From Ryuthela nishihirai (taxonomy: Eukaryota > Arthropoda > Arachnida > Araneae > Heptathelidae): a stretch of 64,000 nucleotides of DNA. Of this stretch, positions 49,606 through 59,396 are shown piece by piece; positions within the stretch are counted from its first letter, which is position 1; the number at the start of each line of letters is the position of its first letter. The notes beneath the pieces were generated by a model that worked only from the letters and a program-made list of their open reading frames with translations, did not search any database and was not told the DNA's origin. Location: positions 27,135,001 to 27,199,000 of the forward strand of contig JAWZYU010000007.1 in NCBI GenBank assembly GCA_038380435.1, written 5' to 3'. Position numbers and translations under genes: made by a program.

Positions 49606-50017
49606 ACAATTTTTCCTCTAAAATTAGAATCGACGTCAAAGTGCTGATTTATTAGTGGATTACAATATAAACATCCATATATCCACACTCAGAATTTATA
49701 CAGTTTATAACATATGAAATTTACCTCTGTTTATTACACTTTAAATGCACTTAAGTAAAAATATTAAAAATTTAAATATTCTGTTCTGCAGACTTATAGA
49801 AAAAATAAATTTAAAACTTCACACAGCAAGGTAAAGTAAATAAAATACTGAAATGCATTCCAAATATGAATTTTAAATGCTTTAATCTTTTTGTAAAGAA
49901 GTAATTGTACTTTCTAGCACAAATGCAGAAAAACTGGGAATTAAAGCAATGTTAAATGACACATAAAAATGGCTTATATTCTTTAAAGCAGCAAAATCAT
50001 TAGTTCAAATACATTAA

Positions 50018-50540
50018 ACTGTTTTGTGGAAAAAAGTTTTGCTGATGTGCAGGATTTAAACACATTTCTCCAGATACATGCTGGAGTATCCTAAGACCAC
50101 TAAACTAATGCTGGCTCCATCTTTTTTCCACTAATGTGACTTATTAATCTCCTGTCATTGTTGCACCTGGCCTTGGTGCTATCTATGATCAAGAATGGCA
50201 ACTATTTCTTTTTTATGTTGCCCTGAATTAAAAGTATATAAATAAGTAAGTCACTCATGTTAATAACATTATCAATGATTTAATCAATAAATAGCATTCA
50301 TAGAGTTGCCTGTTGACTTTGAAATCAACAAATCAATAAATAGTGTTAAGTCATATTAGTGGAAAAAAGATGGAGAAGGCTTTAGTGATCTTAGAATACT
50401 CTGTCATGTATCTGGAGAGACTTGGGAACAACCATGGCAACTCCTTGAAGTCGGCAAAACTTTTTTCCACAAAACTATTTATTGACTTCAAAGTCAACAG
50501 ATAACTCTGAATACTATTTAATTGATTAAATCAATTAACA
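50018..50540. mobile_element. tRNA-armed foldback element, copy 1 (old)
   Basis: The left arm 50020-50146 and right arm 50343-50480 are inverted copies sharing TTTTGTGGAAAAAAGTTTTG, TCTCCAGATACATG and a CTCCATCTTTTTTCCACTAA block. Each arm contains a degraded tRNA-like module (TTTAGTGGTCTTAGGATA with a TTTAAATCC B-box remnant, minus strand in the left arm). The spacer has GGTGCTATCTATG, as in the other copies, and a second inverted pair (50262-50340 against 50480-50540, GTTGACTTTGAAATCAAC). Its architecture matches the copies at 53 and 54 kb. Ends were not resolved. Confidence 0.7.
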
Positions 50541-53048
50541 TTGAAGTGTAAATTATATGCATACATTTTTTCAGAAAACCTTTCTTCTGTGACTGTGTGT
50601 AAGTTGCAGAGTTGAAATGCTAAGCAGATTGCTGTAATCCCTGGAAATTTCTACTCACATTAAAATGAAGCATTTGAAGAAAAATAAGAAAAGCTTGCTT
50701 ATTTTACTTATTGTAAGGTATAAAAATGTATATTTTATATAGTGGTGGCTAATCTTTCTCAAAGGAATATTTTGTATTACTTTCTTTAAATTTAATTTGC
50801 TTGATCATTTGATACACAAAAAGAACGATTAATTTCCCCTCAAAATCTTGCATGACAATTGTGGCATAATATCTCATGCCATCATCATTCTCACAATTCA
50901 TAACATTTCAGTATCCTGATTTCCAAAAATTAAAATCAGGGTAATTCAGTTGAATTATGATTAAATTATCAAATTTAAAAATGTTTTCATTAGAAACATT
51001 GCAAAATGAATATATACCTGAAAGAAGTCTAAAAACCTTTGGTTGAAAGAAAATTAAAGTACATATAGTTAAATCAATTCTCCATCAGCTGAAGTGAGAT
51101 GAAAAATGTTAGATTGCATAAGCTTCATTGTACAAGGTGGTCAGGAAATTACCATACAAAAAATTGCAAACAGAAATTTCACAAATTGCTCATGATGGTT
51201 GATTGGTTATTTGGAGTTTTATGTTGCTCATGAAGATGAAAATTATCACCATACAAAGTTTCATAAACTAGTTAAAACTGATATACTGCATCATGTAAAT
51301 ATATTTACTAATTTGGCAATGAACATGTGAAACTGCTAGCCAGGCATGACATCTTCCATTTTTTATTCAAATACTTACATGTAAAATTTTTACAAAATTG
51401 GGAAAATCTAGCTCAAATCAGGTTGATAGGTGGCAACCTTTATCAATAAAGTAACAAAAATATCCTTCACTGAATTTGCTTGATAAATACATTTACAGTT
51501 GAAGTGGATCTCGAAATATTTTTGCTTACATACATCTGCTTTACACCAGTCATACCAGTCATAATATCTTGTAAAAAGCGAAATAAACATTTTATAACTT
51601 GCAAACAGAAATCTGTACATGAGAGCACTAAATTATAATTTTGAACAATTTAACAAATGTGTTACTGAAAGATTTGAAGTTTCAATATTATAGCAAAATA
51701 ATGCACACTTTATTGAGTTAAACGAGTATGCTGTTAGTGATCTCTGACACTCTTCCTGTGCCAGATGTAAGAGCTGAATTAAAACTTAACTTTAAAACCA
51801 TTATATTATATCAATATAAGACACAAAGATAAGCTTTCGCTTTGCATGAAGCAAGCCTAAATATATTGCATCCTCAAACACATATAACAAGAAATGAGCT
51901 TTGATCTTGTGGTGAAATATTGAGCTGCAAGGATTAAGAAATTATTTGCTTCCTAAAAGATAAGAGAATTAGATGGTGACTAATGCATTTGCTGATTCTA
52001 GCTAGCTACGGTGCATTTTCTTCTGTTAATTGGAAAAAAAATATCACTCACTAGTTCCCCTTCTTCCTCTCAGCTGACACACTGGAACCCTTGGATGTTC
52101 TCCTGAAAAGTAATGGATTCAGTAGCAGATGCCTTTCATAACAACAGGCAACTCCCATAAAGCTAATTTTGTCACTTATATTTCTTATTGATTTTTATTT
52201 CAATATTTTACATTTCTAATGAGTTTATTATCAATATAATTGTCACATAATATAAAATATTATTTTTTTTTTACTATTACTACAAATTTTTAGTTCAGCT
52301 GGTAAGCAGACAACTATTAACTACACAGTCCGTTAACAATTAATCAGTTTTTGTCAATATTAAAATATTGTGTTTATGAAAAAAACTTTGTGAAGATGAG
52401 AACAAAGTGAGTTAATTTCCTGACTGTTGGTCCCTGAGTTCAAATTTCAGTTGTAGACTCAAAGGTTTATTGCATGGCAAGTTGAAGTTATACTCAACAT
52501 TCTAACTGATGTCAAGAAGTTACTTATATGAGCAATTAAAAATATATCTGATCAAATCGTGAAAAATTAGTAAGTTACTATATCCAGCTTTTGTAATCTG
52601 CAGTTCTTGTCAGTTACAAATTGGTGGTATTTCAGACTATTTTTATTGTAAAGCATAACAAGCTTTCAATATGAATATTTACATTACCATGCATAAGAAA
52701 AGTTGTACTGCAGTGTGAAGCTGTTCCACACAGAATTATTTTTAACAAATATGCAAAATTGCTAACAATTGTAGAATCTTCTTCAACATATGAAACCTTT
52801 CTACTGAGGCAAATGTACAAGAAATACAACACTATGCACAACTGATTTTTATCTCATTGCAGCAATATTCTACAACACATATAAGTAGATCATTGGCTAC
52901 TGCCATTATAAATTATACTAAATATAACTAGAGTTTTGCTGTTTTCATATTGATAGAGTTAATAATATAACTCCTATGTCATCATGACTATTTTTCAGCT
53001 TAGCAGCTGATGCATAGTGTGTTTCTGACCTTGGCATGAACTTATAAA
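50541..53048. other. AT-rich sequence without recognised genes
   Basis: A decayed tRNA-like stretch (CCCTGAGTTCAAATTTC, about 52432-52448) and one possible 51-bp minus-strand exon (52052-52102; see findings) are the only notes. Confidence 0.35.
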
Positions 53049-53059
53049 TTCAGTTCTTG

Positions 53060-53594
53060 CAGTAATAAAATATCACAGGAAAATGTCCTGTAGACAAGAA
53101 ACACTTGAAATAATAAGCTGAAAAAAATTGATTGCCCTGAGTGGGATTCAAACCCACATCTCCCAGAAGCATGCCAGGTGTTATAACCACTAAAGACTAA
53201 CCATTTTCTTCAGCAATGTGACAAATAAGCATTCCCGAAATTTTGTTGATTCACCACTGGTGCCATCTATGTCAGGAATAAGCTAATCGTTTCAAGTGTT
53301 CCTTGTTCACAGGGCATTTTTCTATGATACTTTATTACTGAATATTTCTATAATGCTGTGAGTGACAAATATTACTTCCATCACAATGAGGCAGCTTGGC
53401 TGCTTGATTCCCAACATAGATGGTGCCAGTGGCGAATCAACAAAAATGTGGGAATGCTTATGTGTCACATTGTTGAAGGAAACAGTCAGTTAGTCTCTGG
53501 TGGTCTAGTGGTGATGTCTGGCATGTTTCTGGGAGACATGGGTTCGAATCCCACTCAGAGCAATCAATTTTTTTCAGCTAATTATTTCAAGTGT
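53060..53594. mobile_element. tRNA-armed foldback element, copy 2
   Basis: A 535-bp insertion bounded by TTCAGTTCTTG (53049-53059) and TTCAGTTCATG (53595-53605), an 11-bp duplication with one mismatch. It starts CAGTAATAAAATATCACAGG. The left arm (about 53109-53270) carries a tRNA-like module on the minus strand (GGGTTTGAATCCCACT). The right arm (about 53400-53594) carries it on the plus strand (GGTCTAGTGGTGATGTCTGG, then GGGTTCGAATCCCACT). Both arms then reach TTTTTTTCAGC and an ATTATTT end. The spacer repeats the outer end sequence (TTTCAAGTGTTCCTTG, about 53294) and has CATAGATGGTGCCAG. No protein is encoded. Confidence 0.85.
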
Positions 53595-53605
53595 TTCAGT
53601 TCATG

Positions 53606-54160
53606 CCCAACAAATAAAGGTAAAGTTTGCATTATCTGCTTTTCTTACTTTTAAGGATGCAAGGCCTGTGTTTTTATGTTAATCTTTCCTGGGTATGTCA
53701 TATCCCACCTTACTTAAATAAGTTTTCCTTTTGCAAATGGGTACTTCATTTTCATTTCCTATTTTTTCTAAACAAAGTTCTGGATAAAAAATGTTAGACA
53801 TAAAAAGATGCAAGATAATACAAATATAGAAGAGGAAAAATCCAGTGGACTTTTTTCTCCATTTGCAACACACAAAACAGAAAAGAATCCTAGAAGTTAC
53901 ACCTAAACTTTCACAAGCCTTCTCATACAAGGACATGCCCTACTACAACCGAAGTCGCTGCTGACCACATTCTCAATTAAAGCTAGCACAGCACACAAAG
54001 TTTGCATTACTGGAACAGTAGCTAGCCCCCTAACCACTATGCCAGTTCAAGCTAATGATCAGGTACTTACACATATTTATAGAACTTGAAGTAACATAGT
54101 TTTTCAGAGAAATAATAAACATTAAGAGTTCAGTTCCAAGTAACTACAACACCTAAATAG
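53606..54160. other. AT-rich sequence between the foldback and the Penelope-like pair
   Basis: A tRNA-like A-box remnant on the minus strand (TGGCATAGTGGTTAG, about 54045-54030) suggests another old tRNA-derived fragment. No genes. Confidence 0.35.
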
Positions 54161-54190
54161 TTAAGTTGCTACATATATCAATCTAAGACA
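54161..54190. repeat. left direct repeat flanking the Penelope-like pair
   Basis: TTAAGTTGCTACATATATCA, then ATCTAAGACA, recurs at 56364-56402 as TTAAGTTGCTACATAAATTA and ATCTA-AAGACA with a ~9-base insertion. Its position just outside both arms suggests a target-site duplication of the whole inverted pair. Confidence 0.7.
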
Positions 54191-54195
54191 AATAG

Positions 54196-55516
54196 ATTCA
54201 CTTACTTGTGAGTAAATATCCTAATATTTCGAATGCTGACTGGGGTCGTCGTCCGAGGAGGTTGCAGCTTTGTTGGAGATTTCTTTCTTTTGTAGAAGTG
54301 GTTGCCAGATCAGGGGTAACAAAATTCTTTGTGTAATGTTCATGGCACCATCTGTTGACTGTATTAGTAATCCTTCTTCTGCTTGAAATAATAAGCTGAA
54401 AAAAATTGGTTTGTCATGAGTGGGATTTGAACCCACATCTCCTGGAAATATACCAGTTATGTTGACCACTACACCATCATTGGCTAATACTTTTTCTTCA
54501 GCTGATGTGACATATAAACTTTCCAGATTTTTAATGATTCACAAGTAGCGCCATCTATCCAGGAAGTGGACAACTGTGTGGCCTCATAGAGATGGAATTT
54601 TAATATTTGTCATTCACGCTCATGGCATTAAATCAATAATTCAGTAGTAAAGAATCACGGGATATGTAATAAAAATTTCAGAAAGTTTATATGTCACACC
54701 AGCTGAAGAAAAACATCAGCCGATGATGGTGTAGTGGTTAGCATAACTGGCATGCTTCCAGGAGACGTGGGTTCGAATCCCACTCCCAAAAAAACAATTT
54801 TTTTCAGCTTATTATTTCATGACTTCCATTCTACAGGACACATCCTGTGATTCTTTACTACTACTTCTGCTTTTCTTATGAATGCATTTTTTTCTTTTTT
54901 AATTATTGTTGTTGTGTTCCAGTCTATTTCATGATAAGTTTTTTTCTACATGTCTGCCCAGTCCTGTTTTATTTTGTTTGTTTTTTATTGTGGCTTTGTG
55001 TTCTTTTACTCTTGTTCCTATGTGCTCCCTGTTTCTCCAATGTATGGTTTTTTTACATTTACACATTACTTTATACATTATTCCACTTTCTCTGTATATA
55101 TTTTTGTCTTGCTGTTTGATGTTTGGGGTGTATTTTTTATTTTCTTGTCCAGGTCTGGTGCTATTCTTATATTGAATGTATTGCTCACACTTTGGATTTT
55201 TTCAAAAGACCTTTATGGTAAGGCAGTTTTTTTTTTAGTGAGGTATGGTTTTTCTTTTGCTCCATTCAATTTATCTACTTTTTGAATTTTTTATCTTTTG
55301 AATAAAATTTGCTGGGTAATAGTTTTCAGCAAGTTTTTTTCCAGTTTTAAAATTTGCCTTATTGTTTGCTCTTCCTCTGTGTTTTGTAATTGAATTTTCT
55401 TTATTGCTTGGCCAATTAAATTTTTCTTTATATACATTGGGTAGTTAGAGTGTTAGTCTAATATTTTTCCTGTATTTTTTTTTATAACTAGTAACTGAGA
55501 TCTTTTTCATCTGTCA
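54196..55516 (-). mobile_element. Penelope-like element, 3' part, reversed arm of an inverted pair
   Basis: The minus strand carries the end of a Penelope-like retroelement: the region between RT and endonuclease, a decayed GIY-YIG nuclease and the C-terminal tail EEGLLIQSTDGAMN (54384-54343) with LPLIWQPLLQKK (about 54320-54285). Penelope-like elements encode RT plus, usually, a GIY-YIG endonuclease that primes insertion. It is interrupted at 54385-54863 by a tRNA-armed foldback element. It is nearly identical, reversed, to 55532-56355. Phenylalanine-rich plus-strand frames at 54847-55285 are antisense shadows of it. Confidence 0.85.
54385..54863. mobile_element. tRNA-armed foldback element, copy 3, inserted in a Penelope-like arm
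   Basis: A 479-bp insertion with a perfect 9-bp duplication, CTTCTGCTT, at 54376-54384 and 54864-54872; the uninterrupted sequence of the opposite Penelope arm shows the empty site. The left arm has the tRNA-like module on the minus strand (GGGTTTGAACCC reading near 54430, if small differences are allowed), the right arm on the plus strand: GATGGTGTAGTGGTTAGCAT (about 54725) and GGGTTCGAATCCCACT (54769-54784). Read in reverse complement it begins TAGTAGTAAAGAATCACAGG and ends CAGCTTATTATTTC, the same order of parts as copy 2. Confidence 0.88.
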
Positions 55517-55531
55517 TTTTTAGACATTTTA

Positions 55532-56355
55532 TGACAGATGAAAAAATCTCAATTACTAATCATAAAAAACTAACAACAACCAGGAAAAATATTAGACTAT
55601 CACTCTAATCACCCAACATATATAAAGAAAAATCTAATTGGCCAAACAATAAAGGAAATTCAATAACAAAACACAGAGGAAGAACAAACAATAAGGCAAA
55701 TTTTAAAACTGGAAAAAACCTTGCTGAAAACTATTACCCAGCAAATTTTATTCAAAAGATAAAAAATTCAAAAAGTAGATAAATTAAATGAAGCAAAAGA
55801 AAAACCATACCTCACTAAAAAAAACTGCCTTACCATAAAGGTCTTTTGAAAAAATCCAAAGTGTGAGCAATAAATTCAATATAAGAATAGCACCAGACCT
55901 GGACAAGAAAATAAAAAATACACCCCAAACATCAAACAGCAAGACAAAAATATATACAGAGAAAGTGGAATAATGTATAAAGTAATGTGTAAATGTAAAA
56001 AAACCATACATTGGAGAAACAGGGAGCACATAGAAACAAGAATAAAAGAACACAAAGCCACAATAAAAAACAAACAACATAAAACAGGATTGGACAGACA
56101 CACGGAAAAAAAATCATAAAATAGACACAACAACAGTAATTAAAAAAGGAAAAAAATACATTCGTAAGAAAAGCAGAAGGATTAGTAATACAGTCAACAG
56201 ATGGCACCATGAACGATGTACAAGGAATTTTGTTACCCCTGATTTGGCAACCACTTCTACAAAAGAAAGAAAATCCAACAAAGCTGCAACCTCCTCGGAT
56301 GATGACTCCAGTCAGGGGTCGAAATATTAGGATTTTACTCACAAGTAAGTGAACC
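55532..56355 (+). mobile_element. Penelope-like element, 3' part, direct arm of an inverted pair
   Basis: Plus-strand frames give LPYHKGL (55825 on), an IRIAPDL-type linker, CKCKK, then PYIGETG at 56004-56024, the GIY-YIG nuclease core as it appears in Penelope-like elements, TRIKEHKATIKNK (about 56037-56075), and the tail AEGLVIQSTDGTMN (about 56176-56217) and GRNIR-like end (about 56318). Stops and frameshifts are frequent, and the RT domain itself is missing. The arm meets its reversed partner with only 15 bases between (55517-55531). Confidence 0.88.
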
Positions 56356-56363
56356 TATTTTTT

Positions 56364-56402
56364 TTAAGTTGCTACATAAATTAATCTATCTATTCTAAGA
56401 CA
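56364..56402. repeat. right direct repeat flanking the Penelope-like pair
   Basis: Partner of 54161-54190; see that entry. Confidence 0.7.
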
Positions 56403-56631
56403 GACGTGAGTACAATTATTCCCTAAATAGTTGCCTTCGATTCTCTTTTCATTTCAATAAATTGTCACATAGTATCACATGCTATGCTGTGATCTTTCAC
56501 TCTGTCTTGATATTATGTTTAGGGATAGACAGTCAGGAAGAGCCAAGGTCAATGAATAGTGTACTGACTATTAATGTGAATACTTTCACCTATCAAATAA
56601 GCAACTAGCAAATAAGTGTATATATTTTTAA

Positions 56632-56771
56632 AAAAAATAAAAATAAATAAATACCCCCTCAAGCAGCTGCTTACCACAGAGGTCTGACAGGAGCCTGTCA
56701 GTTTACATGCCACAGTAGGAGATCTGAGAGGATGGCAAGACCTCAGCAGAAAAACGACACACACATCCATC
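56632..56771 (-). repeat. SINE family B, copy 8 (headless, reversed)
   Basis: AAATAAATACCCCCTCAAGC tail, then CAGCTGCTTACCACAGAGG and the body up to CAGAAAAACGACACACAC. The head is missing. Confidence 0.9.
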
Positions 56772-57189
56772 AAATTCTATAATACAAAACATCTTAAAAT
56801 CCCAAGCCCTGAATGTGCTATTAATATCTTTCCTACAGTTCTCACTTAAAGTGTTATTTTACCTTTTTTTTTAAGAAAACTAATTTTAAAATGCAACAGA
56901 AAGTGATAAACATATTTCATGTAAATAATATTTGTTGTCACAAGAAGAAGTTTCCTTAAATGCAAAAAAAAGTTTACCCATAAAAATGGTGATTTTTTTA
57001 ATATCTGCTAAGTTTCATCTTACTTTTACAATGCTAATACTAATGAAAATCTATTAGATAATTTTACATTATAAAATATTCTATAATTAGTTCAAATAAA
57101 AATTAAATTTTGCAAATCTATAGGATAAAATGCTAGGAAATCTTTCATTACATTGTTCCCATATGGTGGAATGGGTTTACATAAACTTT
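56772..57189. other. AT-rich sequence without recognised genes
   Basis: Nothing recognised. Confidence 0.4.
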
Positions 57190-57262
57190 AAATACCCTTA
57201 AAACAAAATGACTGCACTATATTGAGAAGTAACTGATTTGGTCCCTACATGTTTTGAGTTTG
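57190..57262. repeat. hAT-like terminal fragment
   Basis: Reversed, the sequence ending at about 57271 begins CAGGGGTCTCAAACTCAAAA, a classic hAT terminal motif. No partner end was found, so this is a fragment. Confidence 0.4.
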
Positions 57263-57289
57263 AGACCCCTGCTCTAATCAGTTATAAAC

Positions 57290-57800
57290 AAGCTGTAGTG
57301 TTCAGATCTCAACCGAAAAGTTTGGAAATAGATTGCCCAAGATGGGATCTTATGAATAAAGACCAATACAGTGACTATTGACTTGCATCATATGGCAAGG
57401 AAATTATGTTACTAAAAGTACTGAAGTTTAAGCCTTGCTCAATGGTCCAATGCCCACTTCTCTGATGACTCAAGACATAGACAAGGTCTGAAGAACTGTG
57501 GGAAAAAAGTTTTTCGACTGTTGTAGTGATGAAAATTCCACTTATAGAGAATAGTCAAAAAATCATGATCTGTGATGGCATAGCTGTCAATGGACAAACA
57601 GATCTGTAGGTTTTAGAAAGGGTACCATAAATTTAATCAGATAATGGGATGACATAATTGACCAATATGTGAGACCAATGACAGAACAACTAGTGATTCA
57701 TTACTTGTAATGGATGATAATATCACAGCACACAGAACAGTTATCACTGACAATTACCAAAAAACCACTGGTATGAAACTGGTTGAAGAGTTGTGTACCA
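57290..57800 (+). pseudogene. Tc1-like transposase, catalytic fragment
   Basis: Plus-strand frames read QWSNAHFSDDSRH (about 57441-57477, first catalytic D), MICDGIAVNGQTDL (about 57568-57610, the MVWGGIS..GRT block of Tc1 transposases), DDIIDQYVRP (about 57649-57678) and a garbled MDD-N.RPH region (about 57710-57735). This lineage differs from the other Tc1 copies here. Stops and frame changes are frequent. It lies directly upstream of LINE copy 2. Confidence 0.7.
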
Positions 57801-58270
57801 ATCCCCAGTGATGATGCACAGAACCGGCGAGGTCTAGCACCTAATGTTCAATCCTGCCTTCTCGTGGTGCAGGCTGTTACTACCTTCCAAAAGTGACATT
57901 GTCTTTTGGAAGAGAACAGAAGGGGAAGGTTGCCAGTGTGTTCTACTGATCTGGTCATCTACGGACACTTTCTTCTTCTTTTTTCTGCCCTGCTGAAGAG
58001 TGATCAACATCACAAGGCCCTGGTGTTGACCATTTATATCCACTAGATTGGACTGCTTTACAGATTTGAGCTTGATTATGGATCCTGGACTTACTATACT
58101 AATGGGCCTCTGTTGAGGGAGAATCTGCCCGTGTTTTCTTCTTGCTTGAGGATTGCCAGCCCTAAGTGAACAGAAGTACAGGAACCTTATACCAGCTGGT
58201 GGATAATCCTGATCAGAGGCATGGGATACACCAGCTGGTGAATAATCTTGATCAGAGGCCATCGCAGGTA

Positions 58271-58840
58271 CCTCAACCCTCACTTAGCTAGTTGGGCATC
58301 ACCAATCCTAAACTGAAGTATGTGTCTCAGGCAGGTCGTATGGCTCTTGAAAAGGTGGTGCTTGAAGTTCCTACCAGCATGGGTGGCTTCAGCCTTTAGC
58401 AGTGGGAGAACTTCAACCCTCACTTAGCTAGTTGGGCATCACCAATCCTAAACTAGAGTAATGTGTCTTAGGCAGGTCATATGGCTCTTGAAAAGGTGGT
58501 GGCTGAATTTCCTACCAGCATAGGTGGCTTCAGCCTTTGTAATAGGGGAACCTCAACCCTCACTTAGCTAGTTGGCATCATCAATCCTAAACTAGAGTAA
58601 TGTGTCTCAGGCAAATCATATGGCTCTTGAAAAGGTAGTGCCTGAAGTTCCTACCAGCATAGATGGCTTCAGCCTTTAACAGTAGGGGACCTCAACCCTC
58701 ACTTAGCTAGTTGGGCACCACCAATCCTAACTGGAGTAATGTGTCTCAGGCAGGTCACATGGCTCTTGAAAATGCCCACTTGAAAAGGTGGTGCCTGAAG
58801 TTTCTACAAGCATGGGTGGCTTCAGCCTTTAGTGGTGGGG
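58271..58840 (+). repeat. four ~140-bp tandem monomers in the LINE 5' region
   Basis: Units begin CCTCAACCCTCACTTAGCTA (second unit CTTCAACC...) at 58271, 58411, 58551 and 58690, giving periods of 140, 140 and 139 bases. The last unit carries a short internal duplication (AAAATGCCCACTTGAAAAGG). Each ends GGTGGCTTCAGCCTTT. LINE copy 1 has only one shortened, diverged equivalent at about 1659-1740. Confidence 0.9.
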
Positions 58841-59396
58841 AAACAGGTCTTTGCCCCATGCCTGTGATCAGGGGGCTGTTTGATAATGTTGGCCCTACCT
58901 ATCTCAATAAACCCAGCTCTAAATCCTACTAATCATTTTTTTCTCTGCAGGATGTGGAACATAAGGATGCTACATAGAGATTATTGGTGTCCTCACACAG
59001 GAATTCCAGCATTATAATTAGATATTCTCAGTTTGCAAGAGAAGGTAAAGGTGAGATACTTAAAAAAAAACTTTAAATTTCTCTTTTCAGGGAGGAAGGA
59101 TGGAAAGCATCTCCATGGTGTAGGTTTGTTTCTCAGCAGACATGCCAGTGATGATCTAGGATATGACTGCATTAATGAAAAATTTCTCAGAGCAAAATTT
59201 AAAAACAAAAATTAAAGACTTGAATGTCATCGGTTGTTACACCCCCACAGACGACCCTGATGAGAACAAGATGGATAATTTTTAAAGACGGCTTCAGGAT
59301 AATTTGAAATTCTGTGAAGGAGATATTTCTCTTGTGCTAGGTAACTTCAATGCTAAAGTTGGTACACTGTCTTTGACCTTTAGGCAGGAGCTTTAG

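Noticed and set aside
53490..53570. Possible tRNA gene on the plus strand (GGTCTAGTGG...GGGTTCGAATCCC)
   Set aside because: The same module is mirrored in the other arm and recurs in copy 3; stems are imperfect, so it is a repeat module.
53358..53654. 98-codon plus-strand open frame
   Set aside because: It runs across the spacer, the tRNA-like arm and the right target duplication of the foldback element; chance frame.
54847..55285. Overlapping phenylalanine- and cysteine-rich frames (plus strand) and their mirror frames at 55784-56342 (minus) that look like multi-pass membrane proteins
   Set aside because: They are the antisense strand of the A-rich Penelope-like coding region; the opposite strand shows the GIY-YIG motif, and the two sets are just the two arms of the inverted pair.
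57834..58283. 149-codon minus-strand open frame
   Set aside because: It lies antisense to the LINE 5' region, includes its repeated segment, and has no recognisable domain.
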